DNA of 64,000 nt, from the NCBI GenBank assembly GCA_038501195.1, contig JBBPUQ010000003.1, positions 1,566,501 to 1,630,500 on the forward strand, given 5' to 3'. Within the stretch, counting starts at the first letter, position 1, and each line of letters begins with the position of its first letter. The notes beneath the pieces were generated by a model that saw nothing but the letters and a program-made list of their open reading frames with translations, had not been told where the DNA came from and did no database searches. Source of the DNA: Nemania diffusa. Its lineage: Eukaryota; Ascomycota; Sordariomycetes; Xylariales; Xylariaceae. The position numbers and the translations under genes were made by a program. This document shows positions 37,601 to 48,440 of the stretch, piece by piece.

Positions 37601-38426
37601 ATCATCATCAGTCACTCGACTTGACTGCAGCGAGCATTCTCGCGAGCAGCGTGAACAACCCCAACGATCAGCCACACCACCCAGATCTTGGCCCTCACGG
37701 CCCCCCTATGGACGGGCCACCACCCGATGCAAACACCACGGAGAATTTGGCTCGGGAGTCCGGCTATAGCAATGTTGTTGTAGAGAGTGCCCTCGCCAAG
37801 CGCTTGGCGCGAGAGCCCGGTATGCGTCTTGCCCAGCAACGCCGGCCGGAGCAGGCCCTCAACCTGCAACGACGCAGTAATGTAGAGGCGCTATTCGCTC
37901 ATATCGCTGGCGACTCTGCTCCTATGCCCTGTAAGAACTGCCATAAGGGCCACGGGCCATGGACTACATGTGTCGTTGTGGACGGACAGATGTGTGGCAG
38001 TTGTGCCAATTGCTGGTTCAACGCTTCGGGAGCAAGATGTTCTTTCCACGGTAGGCACCTTCTCTTTGACTCCATCCCAAAATTATAATGCTAACTAGCT
38101 TTATAGAAACCCGGAATCCCGCCACCCATGGCGGCCCTGTCTTGGGAGCAGATGCTATGGGCTTTCAGCTACCTCCTGCGCCACCCCAAGCCATGGCTCC
38201 CTTTAATTTCGCATCTATCCCAGCATCCTCCGACCCCGTCGTCCGGTACACTGTCGAGCAAGCAATGGCACAAGTTCGGGGTGCTGACAAGAAGACACGG
38301 TATATGCTCATGATCGAGGCCGCTGCGCGTCAGCTTGCTTTTCAAATCGCCCTGTATGAGGAGACGGTTCAAGACGAGCAGCAAGGGCCACCCTCTGCTA
38401 TTATGAACGACCCAGACGCCCCTTAG
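37222..38426 (+). CDS. His/Gln-rich DUF3716-type protein
   Basis: Exons 37222-38050 and 38107-38426 encode 382 aa. The N-terminus has two RGRP-type AT-hook-like repeats (TRGRPAK, SRGRPIR), suggesting nuclear DNA binding. An acidic patch follows, then a striking low-complexity block at about residues 65-135: alternating His-Glu/His-Gln repeats, a run of nine Ala, then a run of eleven Gln and three His. After about residue 230 comes a Cys module CKNCHKGHGPWTTC, CGSCANCWFNASGARCSFH, the DUF3716 pattern, which is common in fungi and of unknown function, probably zinc-binding. The second exon ends with an amphipathic helix (YMLMIEAAARQLAFQIALYEE). ATG 37222 was chosen as the first in-frame ATG. 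Role: possible chromatin-associated factor (inference). Confidence 0.85.
37568..37613 (+). repeat. CAG/CAA/CAT trinucleotide repeat (polyQ-polyH)
   Basis: A run of CAG and CAA codons followed by CAT codons, encoding Gln and His inside the DUF3716-type protein. It is preceded by a GCN run coding for Ala at about 37529-37558. Such tracts are prone to length changes between strains. Confidence 0.85.
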
Positions 38427-39325
38427 CAAGGATGCAGCTGCGGAAAGTGTGAACGATTCCAACCCCATTAATTATTCGTAGCCAATTGAAGGCGCAGAGA
38501 AGCTGAAAAGTCTCCCGCTCGATTATGGGTTGTAGAGGCGGATGCAGCGGCATATATAAACCTCAAGCCACTATCTTTGCAACCAGTACCTGATAAAAGT
38601 TTATAAAAAAAAAGGCCCTGAACGTATCGCAATGCCACAATTCTTAGCACATGAGAAAGTTTCGCGTGTTGTACTATACCTTTTGTTTAGGTTAACTGGA
38701 GTGCCTGCGCGCCTGGTAAGGGGTATGGTTCTTGGTTTCTTTTAATAATAATCTGGAGGGATCAGAAAACACTTGTTTCCCATGGATGTGTCTAGTAAGA
38801 AGTCTGGTTGCAGTAAACAAGGGTTATGATACAACCATAGCTTTGTAGTAGGCAGTAGGCACGTTTTATAGGCTACTATAGGAAAATAAATGGGCTATAC
38901 TCTATAAGAGCATCATTTTTTGCGTATTTCGTTCCTTGTTATCAATCCTATGAGAGAGATAAGCATAGTTGCTTACGCAGGTACAAGCGGACAATTCTAT
39001 CCCATGCTTCCTGAATTATCTAGCCTTGGGGCATCTTTTGTTGGGAGGGTTCACCAACAGTCCGACGACCAATTAGCATCGAGCCTTGTTAGCGCTAAGA
39101 GCGCCATGTGCTTGACCGATTGGTCTAAGGTCCCCAATAATTGCTGCCTATTCTATCTCATCAACCACATGACTATTTAGCTAACCATGGATGATATGTA
39201 CTTATAACATACTCCTTGCCTTTCGTGGAGATGCTGGCGGGCTCTCTAAATCGTCCTGCTTTTAATCACTGTCTAATCGCTTTGTTAGAGCCCGCTCGGT
39301 GAATGCGAGTCTTGATTTTCACACC
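38427..39325. other. Intergenic, nothing recognised
   Basis: About 900 bp between the DUF3716-type gene and the SGNH hydrolase. A small frame at 38920-39180 has no domain. Confidence 0.5.
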
Positions 39326-40836
39326 ATGTATGCCCAGGCTGTGTTCTTGAATATAGTCCTTTCATGCTTAGCCTATGCTTTAGAACAACAGGCTGTCATA
39401 GTCCCTGGGGCCCAACATATCATTCAGAATCCCGGGGCTGAGCATCAATATACATCTGCGTCGTCTGCGCTTAGGCAGTTTCACCATGGCGGCTGCAGTG
39501 CCAACGCTGGCTTTGTTGCGTTCGGGGACTCGTATAGCGCCGGTATTGGAACTGGTGTGGAGGGCGAAGAGAACGACTGTCGACAAGGCATACATGCTTA
39601 TCCTAAACTGATTGCCGCTGACTGTAAACCGATGGCCTTCCAGTTTCTATCGTGTACCGGCGCCGGGACCACTAATGTCATGGTTGGAGGGGATGAAAGT
39701 CAAATGGATCTCTTCAAGTACGCGTTTTGGAGTCGTTCATCCCCCAGTTTAGTAACGCCTTTGCTCTTGCATTCGCGAATGTCCCTAATAATTATTCAAA
39801 TATTTGCTATTGCTAAAAGCGGTGATTTCTAACTCTTAGATTCTTAGCGCTTCTCTCCCCGCTGACTTTGCGCTGTTGTCTATCGGCGGCAACGATCTTG
39901 GGTTCTTCGAGGTGATGAACGCAGTGAGTTCCCTCTGGCGCCATTTTGTTCCCTTTCTAGTAACCTGAGAGCTCTCGAAATGTCTCAGGGGTATGTTTCG
40001 GGAGCGCTAGAACTTCGTAAAAGAGTAATTGTTGACTCGAGCGGCTATAGTGCGTCTTTCGCTTTTACAACTTCTACTCGGGGACTTGTGAAACTGCCCT
40101 CGATCACTCACGGGCCATGCTGGCCAGCGACGAATTTGAAAATCGCCTACGAATCGTCATCATGGAAATCCTCGACAAGATCCGCTGGGAGAAGAAGCCG
40201 TGGTTCTCCATCACCCTGACGGGATATGCAAGGTTCTTCAACGAGCTCACAGACGAATGCGACGACATGAGCTTCGGCGTCTGGTGGGATGGCCCAAAAC
40301 TTACCAAGAAGTTGCGATCCGAGATGAACGCTCTGGTGTTTGCAGTTAATGCTAAGCTCCAGAAGACTATCGACTCTATTAACTCCGATTTCACCAAAGA
40401 TAAAGTCATATTTGTCAACTATGACGACGCATTTGACGGACACCGCTTCTGCGAGGTGAATGTTACAGAGCCAGATTACGAGCGGGACGACACGTGGTTT
40501 TTCCTCGTCGGCGGACCGGATAACGCACGAAACGGCACTCAGTCTCAACAGCCCTCTGATATTAAAACCCTGTCTCCGACCTCGCCTCTAGTCGATCCGC
40601 TTTTATGTCTGGGCCCGGCGCGCCGGTCTGGTGATTGGGGAATGCTGGCGTTGTGCTACATGGCCATGGCAAAATACCGTGACCCAACCCTCCGACCTTC
40701 TCGGGGTAGTATTCGGGCAATGAACTCCATGTGGTATGTTCCTACATACTATGGCAAGACATTCCATCCAAAGAGCCTAGGTCACGAGATGATTCGGAAC
40801 AAGATATACGAAACATGGCGCAGGCTTGATGAGTGA
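39326..40836 (+). CDS. Secreted SGNH/GDSL-type hydrolase
   Basis: Exons 39326-39717, 39848-39923 and 40051-40836 encode 417 aa. A signal peptide spans about residues 1-18. SGNH block I is FVAFGDSYSAG with nucleophile S69. Block III is LSIGGNDLGFF with N146, restored only by using the acceptor at 39847. The block V region near the C-terminus is FHPKSLGH with His395. The residue three before this His, normally the catalytic Asp of DxxH, is Lys, so the enzyme may use a dyad or another acid. The middle contains CVFRFYNFYSGTCETAL and SFGVWWDGPKL, typical of a fungal secreted subfamily. Likely an esterase or lipase acting outside the cell; the substrate is unknown. The start at 39326 gives the best signal peptide; an upstream GTG is not needed. 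Confidence 0.88.
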
Positions 40837-42528
40837 TTCTACGGAAGTGCTTGTCGCAATTATTCCGTCGGATGCTACTATTCCTAGCCGGCTGGAGCTC
40901 TTAACATATGTGTCTTTTAACGAACCTCACATCATCTAGGGTAGTTATCTCGCAGACCCCAGGCGAAATGCTCTTAACACTATGGGTATAATCGCTGTGT
41001 TGAAAGCAAGCTTTATGAAGCTTGTCCTTCACTGGATAATTCACCTCTTCATCATTATCAGTACTTCCGTTGACACTCGCAAACTGGCTTGGCTTCCTTA
41101 TGATCATTTTAAGGATCTGCTAGCTGCAGAGTGCCAACACTAGTTAGCCGATGTTGTCGAATCGCTTGTTGGTTTCGTGGACAGTAGTAAGAAAACCACA
41201 GCATCGACCGTAAGCACCTCAGTACGGCATTAGGAAGTCGGCTCTGTGGCTTGTTTGCGATACTCGGTCGCAACTCATTGATCACATGACACTAGATGCA
41301 TAGAAGCCTGGACACAAAGGCTCCCAGCATGCGAATTGTAACCTACACGCAGCTTGTAGTTTTTTTTTTTTTTGTTAAGGGCTAATCTAAGTAGCGCAAA
41401 TCCTTTACTACGCAAACGCTTGGCGTTGTAGGTGAGCGAAGAGGCCTATAACCTAAGTGGTATTTTTGGTGTTATGGTATCTCGAAACTTGACAAGAGGA
41501 GCGGCTGTAAGAATATTGAGAGCACCACTGGCTGTTGATTGACCCATCAGGCAAACTAACATTATGAAACCTGGGGCACAATGAGAGTGAGACGGCTTAT
41601 GGTAACTCGGATATGTAAATTGTTTACATATGTCGCATTGGTTTGCTTGCAATGGTTTGGTTTTTAGGTCTCGTGTATGTAGCATATAATCAAAGACAAA
41701 ATATCAAAACTTATACATAATATAGTATCGTTCACATCTACGCTCATACACAACACTTAGATATATGTTTGTTTATCTTTCTAGTTAAATAGTGTCACGG
41801 TGCTATCTATAAGTACCAATGCCAATTCTAGGCGCACTGTACCCAAATAAATGTCCCCACTATCCTACCTACCTAGGTAGGTATGTATGTACATACATCC
41901 CCATGTTTATCTGCACGCGGGTGCCTAGTTCTTGGTAATTGCCCCACGGGTTAATCGATAGGCGCCCTGTAACCTTGTATGCGTCATCCGGCGAATCTAT
42001 CCCTTGTGCATCTCTCATGATACAACAATTTATAGGAAGGATGAGCTAGAGTAGAGAGAGCTTATATTTTGACTTTCTGCTTTCTGTTTTCTTCCCCTCT
42101 CCTGCATTGGGGCAGCCATTTTCCCCAGGGTTTTATCTAATACTTACTGTGCAGGTTTGTTTGCGGCCATTCACTAGGATTTTACAATAATGCCCTAAAC
42201 TTTCACGTATCACGTCCAATCTACCAGGTGCCCAGGTTCTTTTAGGCCCATTCCCACTCCTATATAGACAAGAGCGTTACCTGCGAATGCGCACAGGGAA
42301 GGGTACACAAGGTCTGTAAACAGATCGTGACTGCCTTTTTCTTGCAGGACGCCTTTATGCAACCCTACTCGGTCGATTTTTCTTACTACGCCGACCATTC
42401 CTTGCACCATCAACCCTGTCTACCTACCTACCTACCCTAGCCTACTAGGTAGGATACTCGATTGCCGATTACGAAATTAAATCCCTGCCTATCTATGCGC
42501 ATTGCTATTCCACTTCTTATTGCCAAAA
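40837..42528. other. Intergenic region upstream of RAD26, with palindromes
   Basis: About 1.7 kb, AT-rich, no supported gene. It contains a run of T at 41360-41374 and, at 41866-41898, two abutting perfect palindromes (listed separately). Four TACC repeats occur at 42420-42436. Confidence 0.5.
41866..41898. repeat. Two abutting perfect palindromes (18 bp and 16 bp)
   Basis: TACCTACCTAGGTAGGTA at 41866-41883 is a perfect 18-bp palindrome, immediately followed by ATGTATGTACATACAT at 41883-41898, a perfect 16-bp palindrome sharing one base with it. They lie about 630 bp upstream of the RAD26 start. The first is the fullest form of the TACCTA/TAGGTA motif scattered through the intergenic DNA of this window. 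Confidence 0.8.
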
Positions 42529-45500
42529 ATGGAGGCAGCTGAGCAGCAAGCTGGCGCCGACGCATTAGAATCCCACGACAACACTGGTATGGGAGAGCAT
42601 GTCGAACCAAATCAGTCCACAACAGCGGCACAGGCTGCTTCTTCTACGGATGACGACAAATTTGTTACTAGGGATAAGGGTAATGAAGATGGGGATGACA
42701 ACTACGAACTGGCTAATACACTTGACGAAGCCTCTGCCCTCAAAAATCTTGCTACAGATGTGCGCGACCAAGACGATCTCGAACGAGACATTACATATCA
42801 GGCCAACCTGGCATTCATGAGTGCAGAAGACAAAAGGGACGAGAAGCGCATCGAGAAGGCCCGGAACAATCTTGTAAAATTAGAGGCGCAGAAGAAAACC
42901 CAAGAGGAGCGCTATCGTAAGGCCATTGGTAAACCGGAACTCAAGCAGAAAATTCGAGAAGAGATTGCTCGCATTGATTCAGAACTTGAACTGACCAAAA
43001 TTGATATTTCCGAATTCGAGAACCGCATCGAGAAGAGGCACCAAGAGACCCAGATCACAGACCAGGCTGCGGCGGGCAGCAAGAAACTACCTGGAGAGAC
43101 TCACCGTGAATTCCTAATTCGAACAGGGAAAATAAACCCCTTTGATATTAGAGCACGTGCGCAAGGTGTTGGAGGAGAACTAGCTGATGTCCTGGCTGAC
43201 GCCGAAGAAGAAGCTGCGGCAGATGAACTGGAAGAGGAGGCTGGTTATGAACCACGGTCCCATCAGAATCTTCGTGCGCCTGGTTTTGCTGAGGACGCCG
43301 AGATAGCTACCACAGCAGTAGAGAGCGAGTTTTCACTGAGGCCGCGGAAGCGACAAAGACCTACACGAGATGATGCATCGTCAGATGAGTACACTCCCCA
43401 GGTAACCAAAGCCAAAGCATCCGAGGTAGAGCTTTCTGAAAGCCCGGAGTCAGAAGATTATGATCTTACAGAACGCCCGACCAAGAAAGCGAAGAAGGCC
43501 GCGAAGGATGACGGAAAAGTCGATATTAGTAAGCTCGATGATGGGATTGAAGCTAATTATCAACGGCGACTTACAGACTGGGTCGACAGACGAAGTCGTG
43601 CAAGACTACGACGTCAGCCAGTTAGACACGAAGATGAACACGCCGAAGAGCAATCCCAAGATCAAGAAGACCATGAATGGTTTAAGCCTTCTCCAGACGA
43701 ACCCGATCACCATCTCAAACATGGCTTAAAGTTGCCAGGTGATATCTATCCTGCTCTATTTGACTATCAGAAAACTGGAGTTCAATGGCTCGCCGAGCTG
43801 TATTCTCAACGGGTAGGAGGAATCATTGGAGATGAAATGGGGCTTGGCAAGACTGTGCAAGCAATCTCATTCATCGCAGCATTGCATTATAGTAAACAAT
43901 TAGACAAGCCTGTCCTGGTAGTTGCACCCGCCACTGTTCTGCAGCAATGGGTCAACGAGTTCCATCGCTGGTGGCCGCCTTTACGAGTCTCGATGCTCCA
44001 CTCATCCGGATCCGGTATGTTAAACATGAGTAGAGAGAATGCGATTGAAGACGAAGACAGGAGCTGGGATAGGAGAAATGGCACTCCAACCGTGAACAAG
44101 GCCGCGAAAAGAATTATTGATCGCGTCGCACAACATGGTCATATTCTTGTCACCACTTATGCAAGCGTCCAAATTTATGGCAATATTTTAGCCACAATGG
44201 ATTGGGGTTATGTGGTGCTTGATGAAGGTCACAAGATTCGAAATCCCAATGCTGCAGTCACCATTGCGTGCAAAGAATTATGCACGCCGAACCGAGTCAT
44301 CCTTTCCGGCACGCCAATACAGAATAATCTAGTAGAACTGTGGTCACTTTTTGATTTTGTCTACCCGATGCGACTAGGGACACTTGTTGACTTTCGAAAG
44401 CAAATTGAAATCCCTATCAAGATCGGTGGATATGCGAACGCTTCTCACCTGCAAATCATGACGGCGGAGAAAACAGCTCAAGCACTTAAAGATAATATTA
44501 GCCCATACCTTCTACAGCGATTCAAAGTTGACGTTGCTGCCGACTTACCAAAGAAGAGGGAACAAGTACTGTTCTGCAAACTTACACAACTACAGTATGA
44601 TAATTATCGACTCTTCCTCGATTCTAAAGAAATGGGTGATGTTCTTAAAGGAAACACGCAGTCTTTCTTTGGAATCGATAGGCTACGCAAGATCTGCAAT
44701 CACCCCGATTTAGTTGACCCCAATGTTAAAGCTAGGCAGCCGCAAAATTGGGGAGCTGCCAATAAATCTGGAAAGATGCAGGTTCTTAAGGCACTTCTTG
44801 GGATGTGGAAAAAGCTTGGTCATAAGACACTTTTATTCTCCCAGACAGTGCAGATGCTCGATATTCTAGAGCAATTTGTTCAACGTCTTGGCAATATCCA
44901 GTATGTGCGGATGGATGGCAAAACGCCCATCAAAATGAGACAAGTACTTGTTGATAAGTTCAACAAGAGCCCGGATATAGACCTTTTCTTGTTGACAACG
45001 AAGGTGGGCGGCTTAGGGGTAAACTTAACTGGAGCCAACCGCGTTATTATTTACGATCCAGACTGGAATCCATCTACAGATGTGCAAGCGCGCGAGAGGG
45101 CGTGGCGCTTGGGACAAAAGAAAGATGTGACAATTTATCGACTGATGACTGCTGGTACTATCGAGGAAAAGATATATCATAGACAGATCTTCAAGCAGTT
45201 CTTGAGTAACAAAGTGCTTAAGGATCCGAAACATCGCACTACTTTCAATATCAACGATTTGCACGACCTTTTTACATTAGGGTCGTCGGGAACAGATGGG
45301 ACAGAAACCGCCAGACTTTTCAAGGAGTCAGAGGTGGAGATTCACAAAACAGTAAGACCACCTGCATCTACTGATTCAAGTGGCAAAAGCGTTGTTGATA
45401 GCAATCAAAATACATCGTTAGGTGGCGATGAGCAGAATGGATTGCAGCGCATTGATGGTATTGCTAGCCTAGAAGAGTACGAGGGTGGCGAAGAGGCGAA

Positions 45501-46092
45501 GTCCGCTACGAAAGACGAGGATCGGATTATGGAGGGTCTGTTTGCTCGGTCTGGCGTTCAATCGGCGCACGAACATGATGCTATTGTCGGTGACAAACAA
45601 AAACCTCGCGCGGATCGTGCAATGCTCCAGCAGGAAGCCGCTCGGGTCGCGAACGAGGCAGCCTCGGTGCTTCGCCGAGCCAAAGAACAGGCGCGCCATG
45701 TTCCCATTGGCACAGTCACGTGGACAGGCGAAGTTGGCGAAGGAGGTCGTCCCTCTAACATCCGCCGAGGACGCGGCGGTCCTGGTTCTGCTTCAGTCCT
45801 GTCCAATCTGTCGGACCGGCAAGGACTCTCGCCATCCGGATCGGAGAGTTCGCGTCAAGGACGGCCAACAATGCGCTTGAACGATTTCCTAAGAGCTATT
45901 CCGCAATTCATCAAGCGCCAGGGTGGTAGGACGCCCACAAAATCCATTGTGGACCACTTCAATCCGCACTGCAAGACTCGGGAGCAGACGGCCGAGTTCA
46001 AGGAGGCGCTGAATCGAGTGGCTAAGATGGACTCTCGTGGCTCTTCTATGCGTGGAATTTGGGTGCTACGGGAGGGCCAGGGAACCTCATGA
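42529..46092 (+). CDS. RAD26: Rad26/CSB SWI2/SNF2-family DNA-dependent ATPase
   Basis: Rad26 (human CSB/ERCC6) binds RNA polymerase II stalled at DNA damage and starts transcription-coupled nucleotide-excision repair in the nucleus. Uninterrupted reading frame of 1187 aa from ATG 42529 (context CAAAAATGG; the frame extends slightly upstream without another ATG). Order of parts: acidic N-terminus; a coiled-coil at about 95-180; KKLPGETHREFLIRTGKINPF; a basic KKAKKAAK segment; SNF2 ATPase from about 407 with Walker A DEMGLGKT (about 434), WGYVVLDEGHKIRNP (DEGH box at about 563, as in Rad26) and LSGTPIQNNLVELWSLFDF; C-terminal helicase lobe at about 745-870 ending RERAWRLGQKKDV; and a C-terminal winged-helix-like segment at about 1113-1183 (MRLNDFLRAIPQFIKRQGG). 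Length is close to other fungal Rad26 proteins. It converges with RPS14. Confidence 0.96.
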   Translation: MEAAEQQAGADALESHDNTGMGEHVEPNQSTTAAQAASSTDDDKFVTRDKGNEDGDDNYELANTLDEASALKNLATDVRDQDDLERDITYQANLAFMSAEDKRDEKRIEKARNNLVKLEAQKKTQEERYRKAIGKPELKQKIREEIARIDSELELTKIDISEFENRIEKRHQETQITDQAAAGSKKLPGETHREFLIRTGKINPFDIRARAQGVGGELADVLADAEEEAAADELEEEAGYEPRSHQNLRAPGFAEDAEIATTAVESEFSLRPRKRQRPTRDDASSDEYTPQVTKAKASEVELSESPESEDYDLTERPTKKAKKAAKDDGKVDISKLDDGIEANYQRRLTDWVDRRSRARLRRQPVRHEDEHAEEQSQDQEDHEWFKPSPDEPDHHLKHGLKLPGDIYPALFDYQKTGVQWLAELYSQRVGGIIGDEMGLGKTVQAISFIAALHYSKQLDKPVLVVAPATVLQQWVNEFHRWWPPLRVSMLHSSGSGMLNMSRENAIEDEDRSWDRRNGTPTVNKAAKRIIDRVAQHGHILVTTYASVQIYGNILATMDWGYVVLDEGHKIRNPNAAVTIACKELCTPNRVILSGTPIQNNLVELWSLFDFVYPMRLGTLVDFRKQIEIPIKIGGYANASHLQIMTAEKTAQALKDNISPYLLQRFKVDVAADLPKKREQVLFCKLTQLQYDNYRLFLDSKEMGDVLKGNTQSFFGIDRLRKICNHPDLVDPNVKARQPQNWGAANKSGKMQVLKALLGMWKKLGHKTLLFSQTVQMLDILEQFVQRLGNIQYVRMDGKTPIKMRQVLVDKFNKSPDIDLFLLTTKVGGLGVNLTGANRVIIYDPDWNPSTDVQARERAWRLGQKKDVTIYRLMTAGTIEEKIYHRQIFKQFLSNKVLKDPKHRTTFNINDLHDLFTLGSSGTDGTETARLFKESEVEIHKTVRPPASTDSSGKSVVDSNQNTSLGGDEQNGLQRIDGIASLEEYEGGEEAKSATKDEDRIMEGLFARSGVQSAHEHDAIVGDKQKPRADRAMLQQEAARVANEAASVLRRAKEQARHVPIGTVTWTGEVGEGGRPSNIRRGRGGPGSASVLSNLSDRQGLSPSGSESSRQGRPTMRLNDFLRAIPQFIKRQGGRTPTKSIVDHFNPHCKTREQTAEFKEALNRVAKMDSRGSSMRGIWVLREGQGTS

Positions 46093-46850
46093 GACACAAA
46101 TATAATAGCGTTGAATCTCGCGCAAGGCCTGGTGCAACTAAACTTTATAACTGCTCTAGGTCATAGAACGAGATGAGAAAAAAAAAGGATTAGGGAAAGG
46201 GCTCGCAAAGCTGAAGGTTTATTATACAGGAGAAATCTGGGCGGGCGGGTGTCTAAATTATATGACTGGCCTTGGTATTGGCCAACAGGTGCAAGGAGTC
46301 ATGGAAAATAAGGACATAGGCGACTAGATAATGCATGTATAGCGTTCATCAATTTAGACTAGTTATATCGCATCCGATTCTGCTGATTCACATGAATTTA
46401 ATCGTTTGCTTTCACCAATGCTATCATTCGACAAACGTAAGTTGAATGCTTATGATACATACGAACTTAGTAGTAGAGAGTTTTATTGATCGTAGTCACT
46501 TGTCATTGGGGACCGGTCGGAATATAGACACTGGTACCAAAGGCACACATTCATTTGCTTCGTAAACGTCTTTTCGTTTCTATCTACTGTAGCCGTGCCA
46601 TAAGCATCATGTGACGTTTTGGTTAAGTCATACCCCAAGGGGTAATAGAGACCAGGCATGCTTTCTCTTCATAGAGACGCACGCCGTTCTCCTCGTAAGT
46701 GTCAACACCACAGAGAAGAGGACAAATTCAAGCCCATATGTGCCAGAAACCGCGTGATCCTCTCGAGAACGCCCGAAGAACTGCCCAAGCCGCACCCAAA
46801 CCCATACGAACGGTAGGTCGATAGGTGAAAAAGGGTTGGATATGATGCGA
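46093..46850. other. Convergent intergenic region between RAD26 and RPS14
   Basis: 758 bp containing both 3' untranslated regions. No gene. The frame at 46628-46942 on the minus strand overlaps the last RPS14 exon in another phase and is a shadow. Confidence 0.6.
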
Positions 46851-48034
<1,184 letters not shown>

Positions 48035-48440
48035 TATGACGGTGTCTCTGAGTGGTTTGTCGTTAGTACTACGAAAAGATTGAACAACGAAGGTTTCGAG
48101 ATCACAATTGAAGATGTGTGGTGATGTTCGGTGGGGCAGCCTTCCAAGGTGGCAGGCGGTCAGTGTATCGGAGGGGCAGAAATTCAGCAGTGGGCGCGAT
48201 TAGGTGAACCCTAACATTTTTTTCCGGGTTTCGCTTGAGAGGGTTTGGACCACCACGCAAAAAAACGATGGAGAGTGGCATGGCCCAAGCGCCTGGCAGG
48301 ACCCACACCCACACAACTCCACCAGCCCGATAACTTAATTTCGCGTGAACTTTCGACTTTTTTCCCTTCCTTCATTCCAACACCCAACGCCCAACGCCCG
48401 AGTCGACAACCACATCACAGCCATCCGCCAATTCGACACA
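48035..48440. promoter_or_regulatory. Bidirectional promoter of RPS14 and RPL7
   Basis: 406 bp between the start codons of two divergently transcribed ribosomal protein genes. It contains AACCCTAAC at 48207-48215, a GAGGGTTTGG at about 48238-48247 and pyrimidine-rich sequence before RPL7. Shared control of the two ribosomal proteins is expected. Confidence 0.7.
48207..48215 (+). promoter_or_regulatory. AACCCTAAC box in ribosomal protein promoter
   Basis: ACCCTAA is the recognition core of Tbf1-type telobox factors, which control ribosomal protein genes in several ascomycete lineages. The box lies midway between the two start codons (173 bp from RPS14, 226 bp from RPL7). Binding is inferred from the motif only. 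Confidence 0.5.

Noticed and set aside
37352..37675. Minus-strand frame opposite the DUF3716-type gene
   Set aside because: Mirror of the His/Gln/Ala repeat block; no independent support.
39748..39806. Readable segment NAFALAFANVPNNYSN between SGNH exons 1 and 2
   Set aside because: It is in another frame from the flanking exons and reaches a stop; the splice 39718-39847 gives the expected joint MDLFNASLPADFALLSIGGN.
41360..41374. Run of T as possible terminator or poly(A) relic of a retroelement
   Set aside because: Isolated homopolymer without target-site duplication or adjacent coding remnant.
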